Assembly: GCA_964245495.1 (NCBI GenBank)
Contig: CAXTNC010000110.1
Location: forward strand, 1 to 10,174
Direction: 5' to 3'
Length of the DNA stretch: 10,174 nucleotides
From: LMUY01 sp964245495
GTDB taxonomy: Bacteria; Pseudomonadota; Alphaproteobacteria; Acetobacterales; Acetobacteraceae
In this document: positions 1 to 6,839 of the stretch, piece by piece
Layout of the letters: the number at the start of each line of letters is the position of its first letter
How positions within the stretch are numbered: the stretch's first letter is position 1
Program-made: the position numbers and the translations under genes
Notes under the pieces: generated by a model
The model's input: the letters and a program-made list of their open reading frames with translations, nothing else
The model's database searches: none
Told to the model about the DNA's origin: nothing

Positions 1-855
1 CGGCAGGGCAGAAGCGGCCTCGCCCGGCTTCGCAGGGGCGGCAGGCGCCGCTCTTGCCGCCTGCTTGGCTGCCGTGCCCGCCCCCGGTTTGCCCGGCCCG
101 GCCCGGCCCGGCCCGCTGTGAAGGCCTTGCGGCGCGGCAGGCGCGTCCGGCACGGCTGCCGGTTCCGTCGCGGCAATGGCGCCCGCTTCGTCCGCGCTGG
201 GCGGCACAGGACTGGCCTGCACAGGGCTGGGCTGCACAGGACTGGGCTGCACAGGACCGGGCGGTGGCGCGGCGGCGCCTGACGCTTGAGGCCCCGCAAT
301 CGGCTGCGCGGCGGTGCCTGCCAGCGTGGCCGGGGCCGCGGTGTCCGCCTGCGCCTTGCCCTTGCCCGCCGCTCTCCCGCCCGCTTTGGGCGCGGCGGAA
401 AAGCTCGTGCCGGAAGGCGGGCTTCGGGCCGCGGCTGGCGCTGGCCCAGCAGGGTCGCCGGGGCCAGTTGGCCAGGACGCCGTGGAACCAGGCGGCTGCG
501 GGATGGATGCCGGGTTTTCCGCCTGGGCCGCCGTGCCCTTCGCCCCCGGCGCCTCCGCCGCTCCTGGCTTGCCGCCCGGCAGGGCGACGTCCCCGGCGGA
601 CGGCGGCGGGGCGCCGGCCGGTTGCGCCGGAGCGCCGGTTGCCGGCTGGGCGGCAGCCGCACCTCCCGCCGTGGCCGCCTGCAACAGGGTCCCAGCCTGC
701 TTAGGCGCAGCCGAACCAGCTGCGGCCAGCAGGGCGGCGAACGCGGCCGTGCCGGCAGGCCGCGGCGCGCCACCCGGCGTTCCGGGCGGGGAGGCGGCCA
801 ACAGGACCGGAGCAAGGGTGCGACTGATCATCGCCAAGGGCAAGGCAAACGCCAT
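1..855 (-). CDS. fliK: Probable flagellar hook-length control protein FliK, N-terminal part (runs off left edge)
   Basis: The minus-strand frame is open from ATG 855 to the left edge, giving about 285 codons without a stop. The product begins MAFALPLAMISRTLAPVLLA and soon contains AAFAALLAAAGSAAPK, followed by a long Pro/Ala/Gly/Lys-rich disordered stretch. FliK is a secreted molecular ruler: its disordered, Pro/Ala-rich N-terminal part spans the growing hook, and its C-terminal domain switches export specificity. That domain would lie beyond the window, so the family call rests on composition and on the divergent flgE. A second start, ATG 831, is possible, and neither has a clear ribosome binding site. 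The gene carries a 15-bp tandem repeat (PVQPS-like units) and a GCCCG pentanucleotide run. In many alphaproteobacteria fliK sits next to flgD, which would then lie to the left. An unrelated low-complexity protein is the alternative. Confidence 0.6.
   Translation of the reverse strand, partial: MAFALPLAMISRTLAPVLLAASPPGTPGGAPRPAGTAAFAALLAAAGSAAPKQAGTLLQAATAGGAAAAQPATGAPAQPAGAPPPSAGDVALPGGKPGAAEAPGAKGTAAQAENPASIPQPPGSTASWPTGPGDPAGPAPAAARSPPSGTSFSAAPKAGGRAAGKGKAQADTAAPATLAGTAAQPIAGPQASGAAAPPPGPVQPSPVQPSPVQASPVPPSADEAGAIAATEPAAVPDAPAAPQGLHSGPGRAGPGKPGAGTAAKQAARAAPAAPAKPGEAASALP
91..115. repeat. Five tandem copies of GCCCG inside fliK
   Basis: Bases 91-115 read as five uninterrupted GCCCG units. 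On the minus strand they encode a Gly/Pro/Ala/Arg run. A 5-bp unit in a coding frame shifts the frame if one copy is gained or lost. Confidence 0.85.
201..260. repeat. Four tandem copies of a 15-bp unit inside fliK
   Basis: Bases 201-215, 216-230, 231-245 and 246-260 are near-identical 15-mers of the form gctgcacaggactgg. On the minus strand they encode successive PVQPS/PVQAS/PVPPS-like pentapeptides. Because the unit is a multiple of three, copy-number change would lengthen or shorten the protein without breaking the frame. Confidence 0.85.
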
Positions 856-945
856 GCCGCGCGGCGGGCGTCCGGCCAAGCTGCCGATTGCTGGGGCGCA
901 AGGCTGATCCTGCAGCCCATTGCGGCTGCCCCGCCGGGTGCTTGC

Positions 946-981
946 GTGCCAACCGGCACATCATGCCGGGCACGGCGTGCC
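946..981. promoter_or_regulatory. Two adjacent small palindromes, candidate activator sites
   Basis: GTGCC-AACC-GGCAC lies at 946-959 and GGCAC-GGC-GTGCC at 969-981. Both are perfect 5-bp inverted repeats built from the same half-site. They lie about 55-90 bp upstream of the sigma-54 -24 element at 1035, the usual region for an NtrC-type enhancer-binding protein such as FlbD. That they bind such a protein is inference; nothing else in the 856-1106 gap looks coding. Confidence 0.35.
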
Positions 982-1034
982 GCTTGGCCGGGCTGGAAGC
1001 AGCGGATCAGGCCGGTTTGCGCCGCTCTGCACCG

Positions 1035-1049
1035 TGGCACGGTTCATGC
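1035..1049 (+). promoter_or_regulatory. Sigma-54 (RpoN) promoter for flgE
   Basis: TGGCACGGTTCATGC matches the RpoN consensus TGGCACG-N4-TTGC at all positions but one, with GG and GC at exact -24/-12 spacing. Transcription would start near 1061, giving a leader of about 45 nt before the flgE ATG at 1107. Hook genes in Caulobacter and related alphaproteobacteria are sigma-54 dependent, so both position and gene fit. Confidence 0.7.
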
Positions 1050-1106
1050 GGTGCTGCCGCCTGCTTCCGGACCGCGTCCGTCCGGCCTCATGAAGGAGTT
1101 CGCCTC

Positions 1107-2414
1107 ATGTCATCCCTGTTCGGCGCGCTGGACACCTCCGTCAGCGGCCTCAACGCCCAGTCCGCCGCGTTCGGCAACCTCAGCGACAACATCGCCAACA
1201 GCCAGACCACCGGCTTCAAGCGCACCGACACCAGCTTCACCGACTACCTGACCACCAGCACGGCGACCACCAACGATTCCGGCGTCGTGCTGGCCACGCC
1301 GGACTACCGCAACACCGTGCAGGGCACCATCAGCACCTCGGACAACCCGCTGGCGCTGGCGATCTCCGGCAACGGCTTCTTCCAGGTGGCGCAGGAGACC
1401 GGCGCCGCCAACGGCGGCACGGCCGTGAGCACGCAGCCGGAATATACCCGGGACGGCAACTTCACCCTCGACAAGAACGGCTACCTGGTGAACGCGTCCG
1501 GCGGCGCGCTGAGCGGCTGGAACGCCGACCCGGCGACGGGCGTGATCAACCAGGACATCATCGCCCCCATCAAGATCAACCAAAGCCCGTTCAGCCCGGT
1601 CCCGACCTCGACGGTGACGCTCAACGCCAACCTGCCGGCGACCCCGGCCAGCAACACGCCCGTGACCTCGCAGGTCAACGTGTATGACGCGCAGGGCACG
1701 TTGCACACCGTCACCCTGGCCTGGACGCAGACCGCGAACAACAACTGGAACGTGGCGCTCAGCTCGCCCGACGCGACCACGCCCAACATCGGCGGGGCGC
1801 AGGTCGAGTTCGGCAGCACCTCCGGCAACCCGGTCCCGGCCGGCACGATCGGCAGCATCGCCAACGCCACCGGCGGCGTCACTGCGCCACCCTACTCCGC
1901 CAACGGCGCAGCGTCGCTGACCTTCACCGCCAACTTCGGCAGCGGCCCGCAGCCGATCACGCTCAACCTGGGCAATTACGGCCAGCCCAACGGCCTCACC
2001 CAGTATGCCGGAACCTCCTACAGCGTGGACGGCCTGACGCAGAACGGCGTGCCGCCGGGCCATTACAGCGGCGTCGCCACCCAGGCCAACGGCGACGTGG
2101 TCGTCAACTACGACAACGGGCAGTCCCGCGTGGTGGCCCAGGTTCCGCTGACGACGTTCGCGAACCCCGACGCGCTGCAGCGCCAGAATGGCCAGGCGTT
2201 CACCGCCACGCTGGACTCCGGCATCGCCCTCGCGAACTCCGCCGGCGCCGGCGGCACCGGCCAACTGGTCGCGAGCGCCACGGAAGGCTCCAACGTGGAC
2301 ATCGCGAGCGAGTTCACCCAGCTGATCGTGGCCCAGCAAGCCTACTCCGCCAATGCCAAGGTCATCACCACGGCGGACACCCTGATGCAGACCACCATCG
2401 ACATCATACGCTGA
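1107..2414 (+). CDS. flgE: Flagellar hook protein FlgE
   Basis: FlgE polymerises into the flagellar hook, the flexible joint outside the outer membrane, after export by the flagellar type III apparatus. The 435-residue product starts MSSLFGALDTSVSGLNAQSA and has the rod/hook N-terminal signature NIANSQTTGFKR (about residues 28-39), the conserved ISGNGFFQV (86-94), a variable middle, and the C-terminal hook/rod domain GSNVDIASEFTQLIV followed by QQAYSANAKVITTADTLMQ. The length suits a simple alphaproteobacterial FlgE. The start at 1107 is preferred because GAAGGAG (1092-1098) sits 8 bases upstream and the N-terminus then matches the family. The frame stays open upstream to 888, but that extension lacks family features. 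The protein has no cysteine, as is common for axial flagellar proteins. It is first in a tight flgE-flgK-flgL run behind the sigma-54 promoter. Confidence 0.95.
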   Translation: MSSLFGALDTSVSGLNAQSAAFGNLSDNIANSQTTGFKRTDTSFTDYLTTSTATTNDSGVVLATPDYRNTVQGTISTSDNPLALAISGNGFFQVAQETGAANGGTAVSTQPEYTRDGNFTLDKNGYLVNASGGALSGWNADPATGVINQDIIAPIKINQSPFSPVPTSTVTLNANLPATPASNTPVTSQVNVYDAQGTLHTVTLAWTQTANNNWNVALSSPDATTPNIGGAQVEFGSTSGNPVPAGTIGSIANATGGVTAPPYSANGAASLTFTANFGSGPQPITLNLGNYGQPNGLTQYAGTSYSVDGLTQNGVPPGHYSGVATQANGDVVVNYDNGQSRVVAQVPLTTFANPDALQRQNGQAFTATLDSGIALANSAGAGGTGQLVASATEGSNVDIASEFTQLIVAQQAYSANAKVITTADTLMQTTIDIIR

Positions 2415-2430
2415 GAGTTAGGCACACCCT

Positions 2431-3942
2431 ATGAGCCTCGACAGCATACTCGGCAACGCGAGCAGCGGCCTGGCCGCCACCAGCCAGCAGCTCGCCCTGG
2501 TGTCGCACAACGTCGCCAACGCCGGCACGGCGGGCTACGCGGAGGAAACCTCCGCCAATGCCGACATCACCTCGGGCGGCATCGGCTACGGCGTGCGCGC
2601 CGGCCCGGCCACCGCGGCGGCGGACGCGGCGCTGCAATCCGCGCTGAACGCCCAGGGCGGCGCCGTCGCCGGCCAGCAGGCGCTCAGCACCGCGCTGACC
2701 GCCGTGGACGCGGCGCAGGGCACGACGGCGGCCGGCAACGACCTGCCGAGCCAGCTGGGCGCGCTGTCCAACGCATTCACCGCGCTGGACGCCGACCCGT
2801 CGGACGGCGCGCAGCAGGCCGCATTGGTGTCGGCCGCCGCCACGCTCGCCTCCGGCATCCAGGGCCAGGCCGCGGCCTACGCCGCCGCCCGGCAAGGCGC
2901 GCAGGACGGGCTGGTGAGCGGCGTGGCAGCCCTCAACGCCGCCGTCTCCAGCATCGGCGCCCTGTCCGGCCAGATCATCGCCGCCGCCGCGCGCGGCCAG
3001 AGCACGGCGGATCTCGACTCCCAGCGCACCGCGGCGGAGCAGGCAGCCTCCCAGTACGGCGGGCTGACCTTCCTGCCGCAGCCGGACGGGGACGTGACGG
3101 CGCTGGCGGGCGGGCTGATCGTCAACACCCGCGCTGCCAGCGGGCCGTTCAGCATCGCCCCCGCCACGCTCGGCACCGCCGCACCCTCGCCGCCGCTGCT
3201 GCTGGGCGGGCAGGACGTGACGGTTCAGTTCACCGGCGGCAGCATCGGCGCCCAGCTCTCGCTGCGGGACGCGGTGCTGCCGCAGGGCCAGGCCGGGCTG
3301 GACGAGTTCGCCAACACGCTGGCCACCCGGTTCGGCAACCAGGGCCTGGCGCTGTTCACCGACCCGGCGGGCAACCTGCCGGCGCAGGGCGGCACGCCCG
3401 TGCAGGCGGGATACGCCGGGTTCAGCTCCGTCATCGGGGTGAACCCGGCAGTCTCCGCCACCCCCAGCCTGGTGCGGGACGGCACGAACCCCGTGGCGGC
3501 GGGCACTGGCGGCGCCAGCGCCTTCACCCCCAACCCGCCCGGCGGGCCGGCCGGCAGCGCCACGCTGATCAGCCGCGTGCTGCAATACGCGTTCGGCGCG
3601 CAGGCGCAGGAGGGCACGCCGCAGCCCGCCCCGGCCACCACCGGGCTGGGCACGGGCGGCACGCTCGCGCTGCCCTACGGCCCCGGCGCGACGCTCGCGA
3701 GCTTCGCCGCCAACCTGGCCGGCAGCCAGTCCCAGGCGGCAGGCGCGGCGCAGGACAAGCTGGCGACCGGCCAGGCGCTGCAAGCCACGCTGCAAACCAA
3801 GCTGACGGGCGAGACCGGCGTCTCGATCGACACGGAGCTGTCCAACATGGTCACGCTGGAGAACGCCTACGGGGCCAACGCCAAGGTCATCACGGCGGTG
3901 CAGACGCTGTGGACCACCTTGCTGAATGCGGTGACGCCATGA
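2431..3942 (+). CDS. flgK: Flagellar hook-associated protein 1 FlgK
   Basis: FlgK forms the first of two junction layers between hook and filament. The 503-residue product starts MSLDSILGNASSGLAATSQQ and carries the N-terminal D0 motif LALVSHNVANAGTAGY (about residues 21-36), where classic FlgK has NTPGYSRQ; here GY is followed by AEE. The middle is Ala-rich and helical, with DLDSQRTAAEQ typical of the D1 region. The C-terminus GVSIDTELSNMVTLENAYGA, then NAKVITAVQTLWTTLLNAV, is the diagnostic FlgK/FlgE-type D0 helix. There is no cysteine. It begins 16 bases after the flgE stop with only a weak AGG as ribosome binding site, so it is probably co-transcribed. Its stop overlaps the flgL start as ATGA. 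Confidence 0.92.
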   Translation: MSLDSILGNASSGLAATSQQLALVSHNVANAGTAGYAEETSANADITSGGIGYGVRAGPATAAADAALQSALNAQGGAVAGQQALSTALTAVDAAQGTTAAGNDLPSQLGALSNAFTALDADPSDGAQQAALVSAAATLASGIQGQAAAYAAARQGAQDGLVSGVAALNAAVSSIGALSGQIIAAAARGQSTADLDSQRTAAEQAASQYGGLTFLPQPDGDVTALAGGLIVNTRAASGPFSIAPATLGTAAPSPPLLLGGQDVTVQFTGGSIGAQLSLRDAVLPQGQAGLDEFANTLATRFGNQGLALFTDPAGNLPAQGGTPVQAGYAGFSSVIGVNPAVSATPSLVRDGTNPVAAGTGGASAFTPNPPGGPAGSATLISRVLQYAFGAQAQEGTPQPAPATTGLGTGGTLALPYGPGATLASFAANLAGSQSQAAGAAQDKLATGQALQATLQTKLTGETGVSIDTELSNMVTLENAYGANAKVITAVQTLWTTLLNAVTP

Positions 3943-4997
3943 GCGGCTCGGGCATCTCGGCCATCACCGGCGGGGCGCTCGGCGCGGCCGTCGCGGCCAG
4001 CGCGGCCGCGAAAACCCAGCTGGACACGCTGACGCAGCAGGTGGGCAGCGGCCACGTGTCCGACAGCTATGCCGGCCTGGGCGCTTCCGCGCAGACGGCG
4101 CTGACCTTGCAGCCGCAGATCGCCCAGCTGGCGGCGCAGCAATCCGCCATCGGCGCGGTCGCCAGCCGGTTGAGCGTGACGCAAACGGCGCTGACGCAGA
4201 TCAGCAGCATCGCCAGCAGCTTCAACGCGAAGCTGGCCGACTTGAACGGCGTCTCTCCCTCGGAGGTTGACAGCGTGGCGGCGGGCGCGAAAGCCGCCTT
4301 GCAGCAGGTGGCTTCCCTGCTCGACAGCACGGATGGCAGCGCCTACGTGTTCGGCGGCACGGACAGCGCCACCCCGCCGGTGCCCAACCCGGACGCGATC
4401 CTGGCCTCCGGCTTCTACACCCAGATCGGCGCCGCCGTGGCGGGGCTGGGCGCCAACGGGGCAGCGGCGACGGCGGCCAGCACGCTGGCCATCGCCTCCT
4501 CCAATGCGCCGGGCGCCACGCCGTTCGCCGGCCCGCCGGGGCAGCCGCCGACGCTCATTCTGGGCGATGGCGCGCCGGTGCAGGTGGGCGTGCTGGCCAA
4601 CGCGAACACGCTGGCGGTGTCGGGCGGCACGTCCACCACCGGGTCCTACGCGCGCGACATCCTGCGCGGGCTGGCGACGGTCGCCAACCTGTCCAGCGCC
4701 CAGGTGAACGACGCCGGGTTCAGCGCGCTGGTGGTGGACACGCAAGCCAGCCTGCGCGGCGCGGTCGGCGCGCTGAACGCCGAGGGCGGGGCGCTGGGCG
4801 ACACGCAAGCCTCGCTGCAGTCGCGGCAAACGGAAGCGTCCGACACCAGCACGGCGCTCACCGGGCAGCTGTCTTCCGTGGAAGACGTGGACATGGCCAA
4901 GACGCTGTCCAGCCTGTCCGCGGTGCAGACGCAGCTGAGCGCCAGCTACAAGTTGATATCAGAGGTGAGCAGCCTGTCGCTGGTCAAATATCTCTGA
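3939..4997 (+). CDS. flgL: Flagellar hook-associated protein 3 FlgL (flagellin-like)
   Basis: FlgL is the second junction protein, on which the filament assembles. The 352-residue product has a flagellin-like N-terminal coiled-coil (residues 20-130, with TLTQQVGSGHVSDSYAGLG in place of the flagellin STG-RV motif), the FlgL-typical GSAYVFGGTDSATPP near residues 133-147, and a C-terminal helical D0 segment with VEDVDMAKTLSSLSAVQTQL and ASYKLISEVSSLSLVKYL. The start at 3939 is chosen because its ATG overlaps the flgK TGA by the usual ATGA, implying translational coupling. An in-frame upstream start at 3909 would overlap flgK by 34 bases and adds nothing recognisable. There is no cysteine. Position after flgK and before flagellin supports FlgL over a second flagellin. 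Confidence 0.88.
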   Translation: MSGSGISAITGGALGAAVAASAAAKTQLDTLTQQVGSGHVSDSYAGLGASAQTALTLQPQIAQLAAQQSAIGAVASRLSVTQTALTQISSIASSFNAKLADLNGVSPSEVDSVAAGAKAALQQVASLLDSTDGSAYVFGGTDSATPPVPNPDAILASGFYTQIGAAVAGLGANGAAATAASTLAIASSNAPGATPFAGPPGQPPTLILGDGAPVQVGVLANANTLAVSGGTSTTGSYARDILRGLATVANLSSAQVNDAGFSALVVDTQASLRGAVGALNAEGGALGDTQASLQSRQTEASDTSTALTGQLSSVEDVDMAKTLSSLSAVQTQLSASYKLISEVSSLSLVKYL

Positions 4998-5004
4998 TTT
5001 CTTC

Positions 5005-5043
5005 AACCCTCTCTTAATCCGGCTTGGATAGGGTGGAGAGGTT
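5005..5043 (+). promoter_or_regulatory. Imperfect hairpin in the flgL-flagellin spacer
   Basis: AACCCTCTC at 5005-5013 pairs with GAGAGGTT at 5036-5043 with one bulged C, and an inner ATCC/GGAT pair lies at 5017-5029. It follows the flgL stop by only seven bases. It could be a weak transcript end for flgEKL or part of the flagellin leader. No T-run follows, so a classic intrinsic terminator is unlikely. Confidence 0.4.
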
Positions 5044-5096
5044 CCACGAAAACCGTGGGCTAGGGCTAAATCCAAGGCTACCAGGGTAACAAAACC
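5044..5096 (+). promoter_or_regulatory. Flagellin 5' leader: hairpin plus three GGCTA repeats
   Basis: CCACG-AAAAC-CGTGG (5044-5058) is a perfect 5-bp hairpin. It is followed by GGCTA at 5058-5062, 5064-5068 and 5076-5080, spaced by 6 and 12 bases. The only ribosome binding candidate is AGGG at 5083-5086, ten bases before the ATG. In Caulobacter FlbT acts on the flagellin 5' untranslated region, and flbT lies just downstream here, so this leader is a reasonable target. I find no convincing sigma-28 or sigma-54 promoter in 4998-5096. Confidence 0.4.
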
Positions 5097-5999
5097 ATGA
5101 CGACCTCGATCAACACCAACAATGCCGCCTATGTCGCGCTCCAGTCGCTGAACGCCACCAGCTCCGCGCTGACGGCGACCCAGAAGCAGATCTCCACCGG
5201 CTACCGCGTGAACGACGCGGTGGACGACGGCGCGGCTTTCGCCGTGGCGCAGCAGGTCCGCTCGGACGTGGGCGCGCTCACCACCGTGAACCAGCAGCTC
5301 GGCCACGCGTCTGGTTTGGTGGGCCTCGCGAACACCGCGCTGGGAACCATCTCAAGCAAGATCAACGATGCTAAGTCGGTCCTGGCCAACATCGCCGACG
5401 GTTCCAACTCGGCGGCTCAGCAAGCGCAGTACATCGCCCAGTTCAACGGCATCGTTAAGGACGTGGCGGATGCGGTGGACAACTCCGGGACCGGCGGGCA
5501 GTCGTTGCTCGGCTCCACCTCCGGCGCCGTTGCCGGCGCGAGCGTGAAGGTGCTGAGCAACGAGGCTGGCGCCACCACCACCATCAGCTCCGAGGACAAC
5601 AGCGGCACGGCGGCCGCGCTCGCGGCCCTGATCGGTGAAACATTCTCGCGCAGCGCGGCGGGCGCGGACTCGTTCACCGGCACCGCCAGCGCGGCGACGG
5701 CCCTGACTTCGCTCCAGCCGGGCGCCGGGGGCACGCCAAGCGCCTATGACGCGTTGCAGACGACCAACGCGAACCAGCTGAACCAGGTCGGCATCGACTC
5801 CAACTACCTGAGCAGCCAGCAGACGTTCAACAGCGCCAAGATTGACAGCCTCAACACCGGGCTGGGCGCGCTGGTGGACGCGAACCTCAGCCAGGAATCG
5901 GCGGTGCTGCAGTCGCTGCAGATCAAGCAGCAGCTGGGCACGCAGGCCTTGTCCATCGCCAACCAGGCGCCGCAGGCCCTGCTCAGCCTGTTCAAGTAA
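5097..5999 (+). CDS. fliC: Flagellin, filament subunit
   Basis: This is the main filament subunit, exported unfolded through the flagellum and polymerised at its tip. The 300-residue product begins MTTSINTNNAAYVALQSLNA and has the conserved N-terminal D0/D1 motif STGYRVNDAVDDGAAFAVAQ (residues 33-52). The central region, about 140-215, is Gly/Ala/Ser/Thr-rich and variable. The C-terminus ends LGTQALSIANQAPQALLSLF then Lys (280-300), a near-textbook flagellin D0 sequence. It is a short flagellin with a small outer domain, as in many alphaproteobacteria, and has no cysteine. The start has a weak ribosome binding site, in keeping with regulated translation. It is the only flagellin in the window. 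The gene symbol varies by species (fliC, fljK, flaA). Confidence 0.95.
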   Translation: MTTSINTNNAAYVALQSLNATSSALTATQKQISTGYRVNDAVDDGAAFAVAQQVRSDVGALTTVNQQLGHASGLVGLANTALGTISSKINDAKSVLANIADGSNSAAQQAQYIAQFNGIVKDVADAVDNSGTGGQSLLGSTSGAVAGASVKVLSNEAGATTTISSEDNSGTAAALAALIGETFSRSAAGADSFTGTASAATALTSLQPGAGGTPSAYDALQTTNANQLNQVGIDSNYLSSQQTFNSAKIDSLNTGLGALVDANLSQESAVLQSLQIKQQLGTQALSIANQAPQALLSLFK

Positions 6000-6004
6000 G
6001 CCTT

Positions 6005-6034
6005 CATCCGGGGGCGGTTCCCCGCCCCCGGATG
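6005..6034 (+). terminator. Strong 13-bp hairpin after flagellin
   Basis: CATCCGGGGGCGG (6005-6017) and CCGCCCCCGGATG (6022-6034) are perfectly complementary around a TTCC loop, starting five bases after the flagellin stop. No T-tract follows, so it may be an inefficient terminator or a 3' stabiliser of the abundant flagellin mRNA that still lets some transcription reach flbT. Confidence 0.75.
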
Positions 6035-6059
6035 CCGCTTCGCCCCCGTAGGATGCGCC

Positions 6060-6482
6060 ATGTCCAACCTAGTGCTCGAACTGCGCCCGAACGAGGTGAT
6101 GATCGTCAACGGCGCGCCGATCCGCTTCCGCACCAAGGCGCGCATCGAATTGACCGCCCACGCCCGCTTCCTGTTCGGCAAGCAGATCATGGAGCCGGCC
6201 CAGGCCGACAGCCCGGCGCGGCGCATCTACTTCGCCCTGCAATCCGCCTACATCGGCTCCGAGGAGGAGCGCCCCGGCGGCCTGGCCTCCGCCCGCGGCC
6301 TGATCGCCAGCTTCAAGGAGGCCACCTCCTCCAACCTGGCGCGCGAGATCCTGGACCGCGCGCTGGCCTTCGCGGAGGCCGATGACTGCTACGCTGCCCT
6401 CAAGCTCGCCCGCCGCATCATCCGCCACGAGGACACGGTGCTCGGCCGGCCCGCCTCTCCCGCCCTGCAAGCCGCTGAATGA
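6060..6482 (+). CDS. flbT: Flagellin post-transcriptional repressor FlbT
   Basis: FlbT is an alphaproteobacterial cytoplasmic regulator. In Caulobacter it binds the flagellin mRNA leader and promotes its decay until the hook is complete. The 140-residue product starts MSNLVLELRPNEVMIVNGAP and follows the family pattern: an N-terminal beta-rich part with ELRPNEVMIVNGAPIRFRTK (about 7-26), then ARFLFGKQIMEP (35-46), then ARRIYFALQSAYIG (53-66) and a helical C-terminal half ending in YAALKLARRIIRHED (111-125). The length is normal for FlbT. AGGA at 6050-6053 lies six bases before the ATG and supports the start. It lies between flagellin and flaF, the usual company of this gene. Confidence 0.9.
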   Translation: MSNLVLELRPNEVMIVNGAPIRFRTKARIELTAHARFLFGKQIMEPAQADSPARRIYFALQSAYIGSEEERPGGLASARGLIASFKEATSSNLAREILDRALAFAEADDCYAALKLARRIIRHEDTVLGRPASPALQAAE

Positions 6483-6492
6483 GGAAATTCCT

Positions 6493-6837
6493 ATGACATC
6501 CTTCCGGGACGCCGCACGCGCCTACCAGTCCTCCGCCGGGCACCGGAGCCTGCGGCTGCGGGAGGCCGACGTGTTCCATCAAACCAACGGCGTGCTGCGC
6601 AGCGCGCTGAACGCAGGCTCCCTGGACCGGGTCCGCGCCGTGGCCGACAACCGGCAGCTGTGGCGCACGGTGATGGATCTCATGCACGACCCGGAGAACC
6701 GCCTGCCGGCGCCGGTGCGCGCGTCCCTGGTCTCCGTCGGCCGCTCCGTGCAGCGCGAGATGGAGGCCGCCTCGCCGGACCTTGAGTTCCTGATCGCGGT
6801 GAACGAGAACATCGCCGCTGGCCTGTCCGCGCCGTAG
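6493..6837 (+). CDS. flaF: Flagellar biosynthesis regulator FlaF
   Basis: FlaF is a small cytoplasmic protein of alphaproteobacteria that promotes flagellin translation or secretion and works in opposition to FlbT. The 114-residue product begins MTSFRDAARAYQSSAGHRSL and has the family core DNRQLWRTVMDLMHDPENRL (residues 52-71), then PAPVRASLVSVGRSVQREME (72-91) and a C-terminal helix with FLIAVNENIAAGL. The length is as expected. The start at 6493 is chosen because GAGGA (6481-6485) lies seven bases upstream and the N-terminus matches FlaF; the frame is open further upstream to 6382, but that part overlaps flbT. It starts 10 bases after the flbT stop, so the two are almost certainly co-transcribed. 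Confidence 0.9.
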   Translation: MTSFRDAARAYQSSAGHRSLRLREADVFHQTNGVLRSALNAGSLDRVRAVADNRQLWRTVMDLMHDPENRLPAPVRASLVSVGRSVQREMEAASPDLEFLIAVNENIAAGLSAP

Positions 6838-6839
6838 CC

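Noticed and set aside
943..957. TGGCACG on the minus strand as a sigma-54 promoter for fliK
   Set aside because: The -12 GC is missing at the required spacing.
888..1106. N-terminal extension of flgE from an upstream start at 888
   Set aside because: The extra 73 residues lack family similarity and contain several Cys, and the ATG at 1107 has a good ribosome binding site and a normal FlgE N-terminus. The sigma-54 promoter also lies inside the extension.
286..1251. Plus-strand Arg-rich frames over the left end
   Set aside because: Composition is typical of antisense shadow frames, and one runs into flgE out of frame. The minus-strand FliK-like frame explains the region better.
1110..2339. 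409-residue open frame on the minus strand
   Set aside because: It is a Gly/Arg/Val-rich shadow of flgE produced by high GC; no recognisable domain.
2404..3795. 463-residue open frame on the minus strand
   Set aside because: It is an Arg/Gly-rich shadow antisense to flgK, which is unmistakable on the plus strand.
3909..3938. Upstream start for flgL
   Set aside because: It would overlap flgK by 34 bases; the ATGA overlap at 3939 is the usual coupled start.
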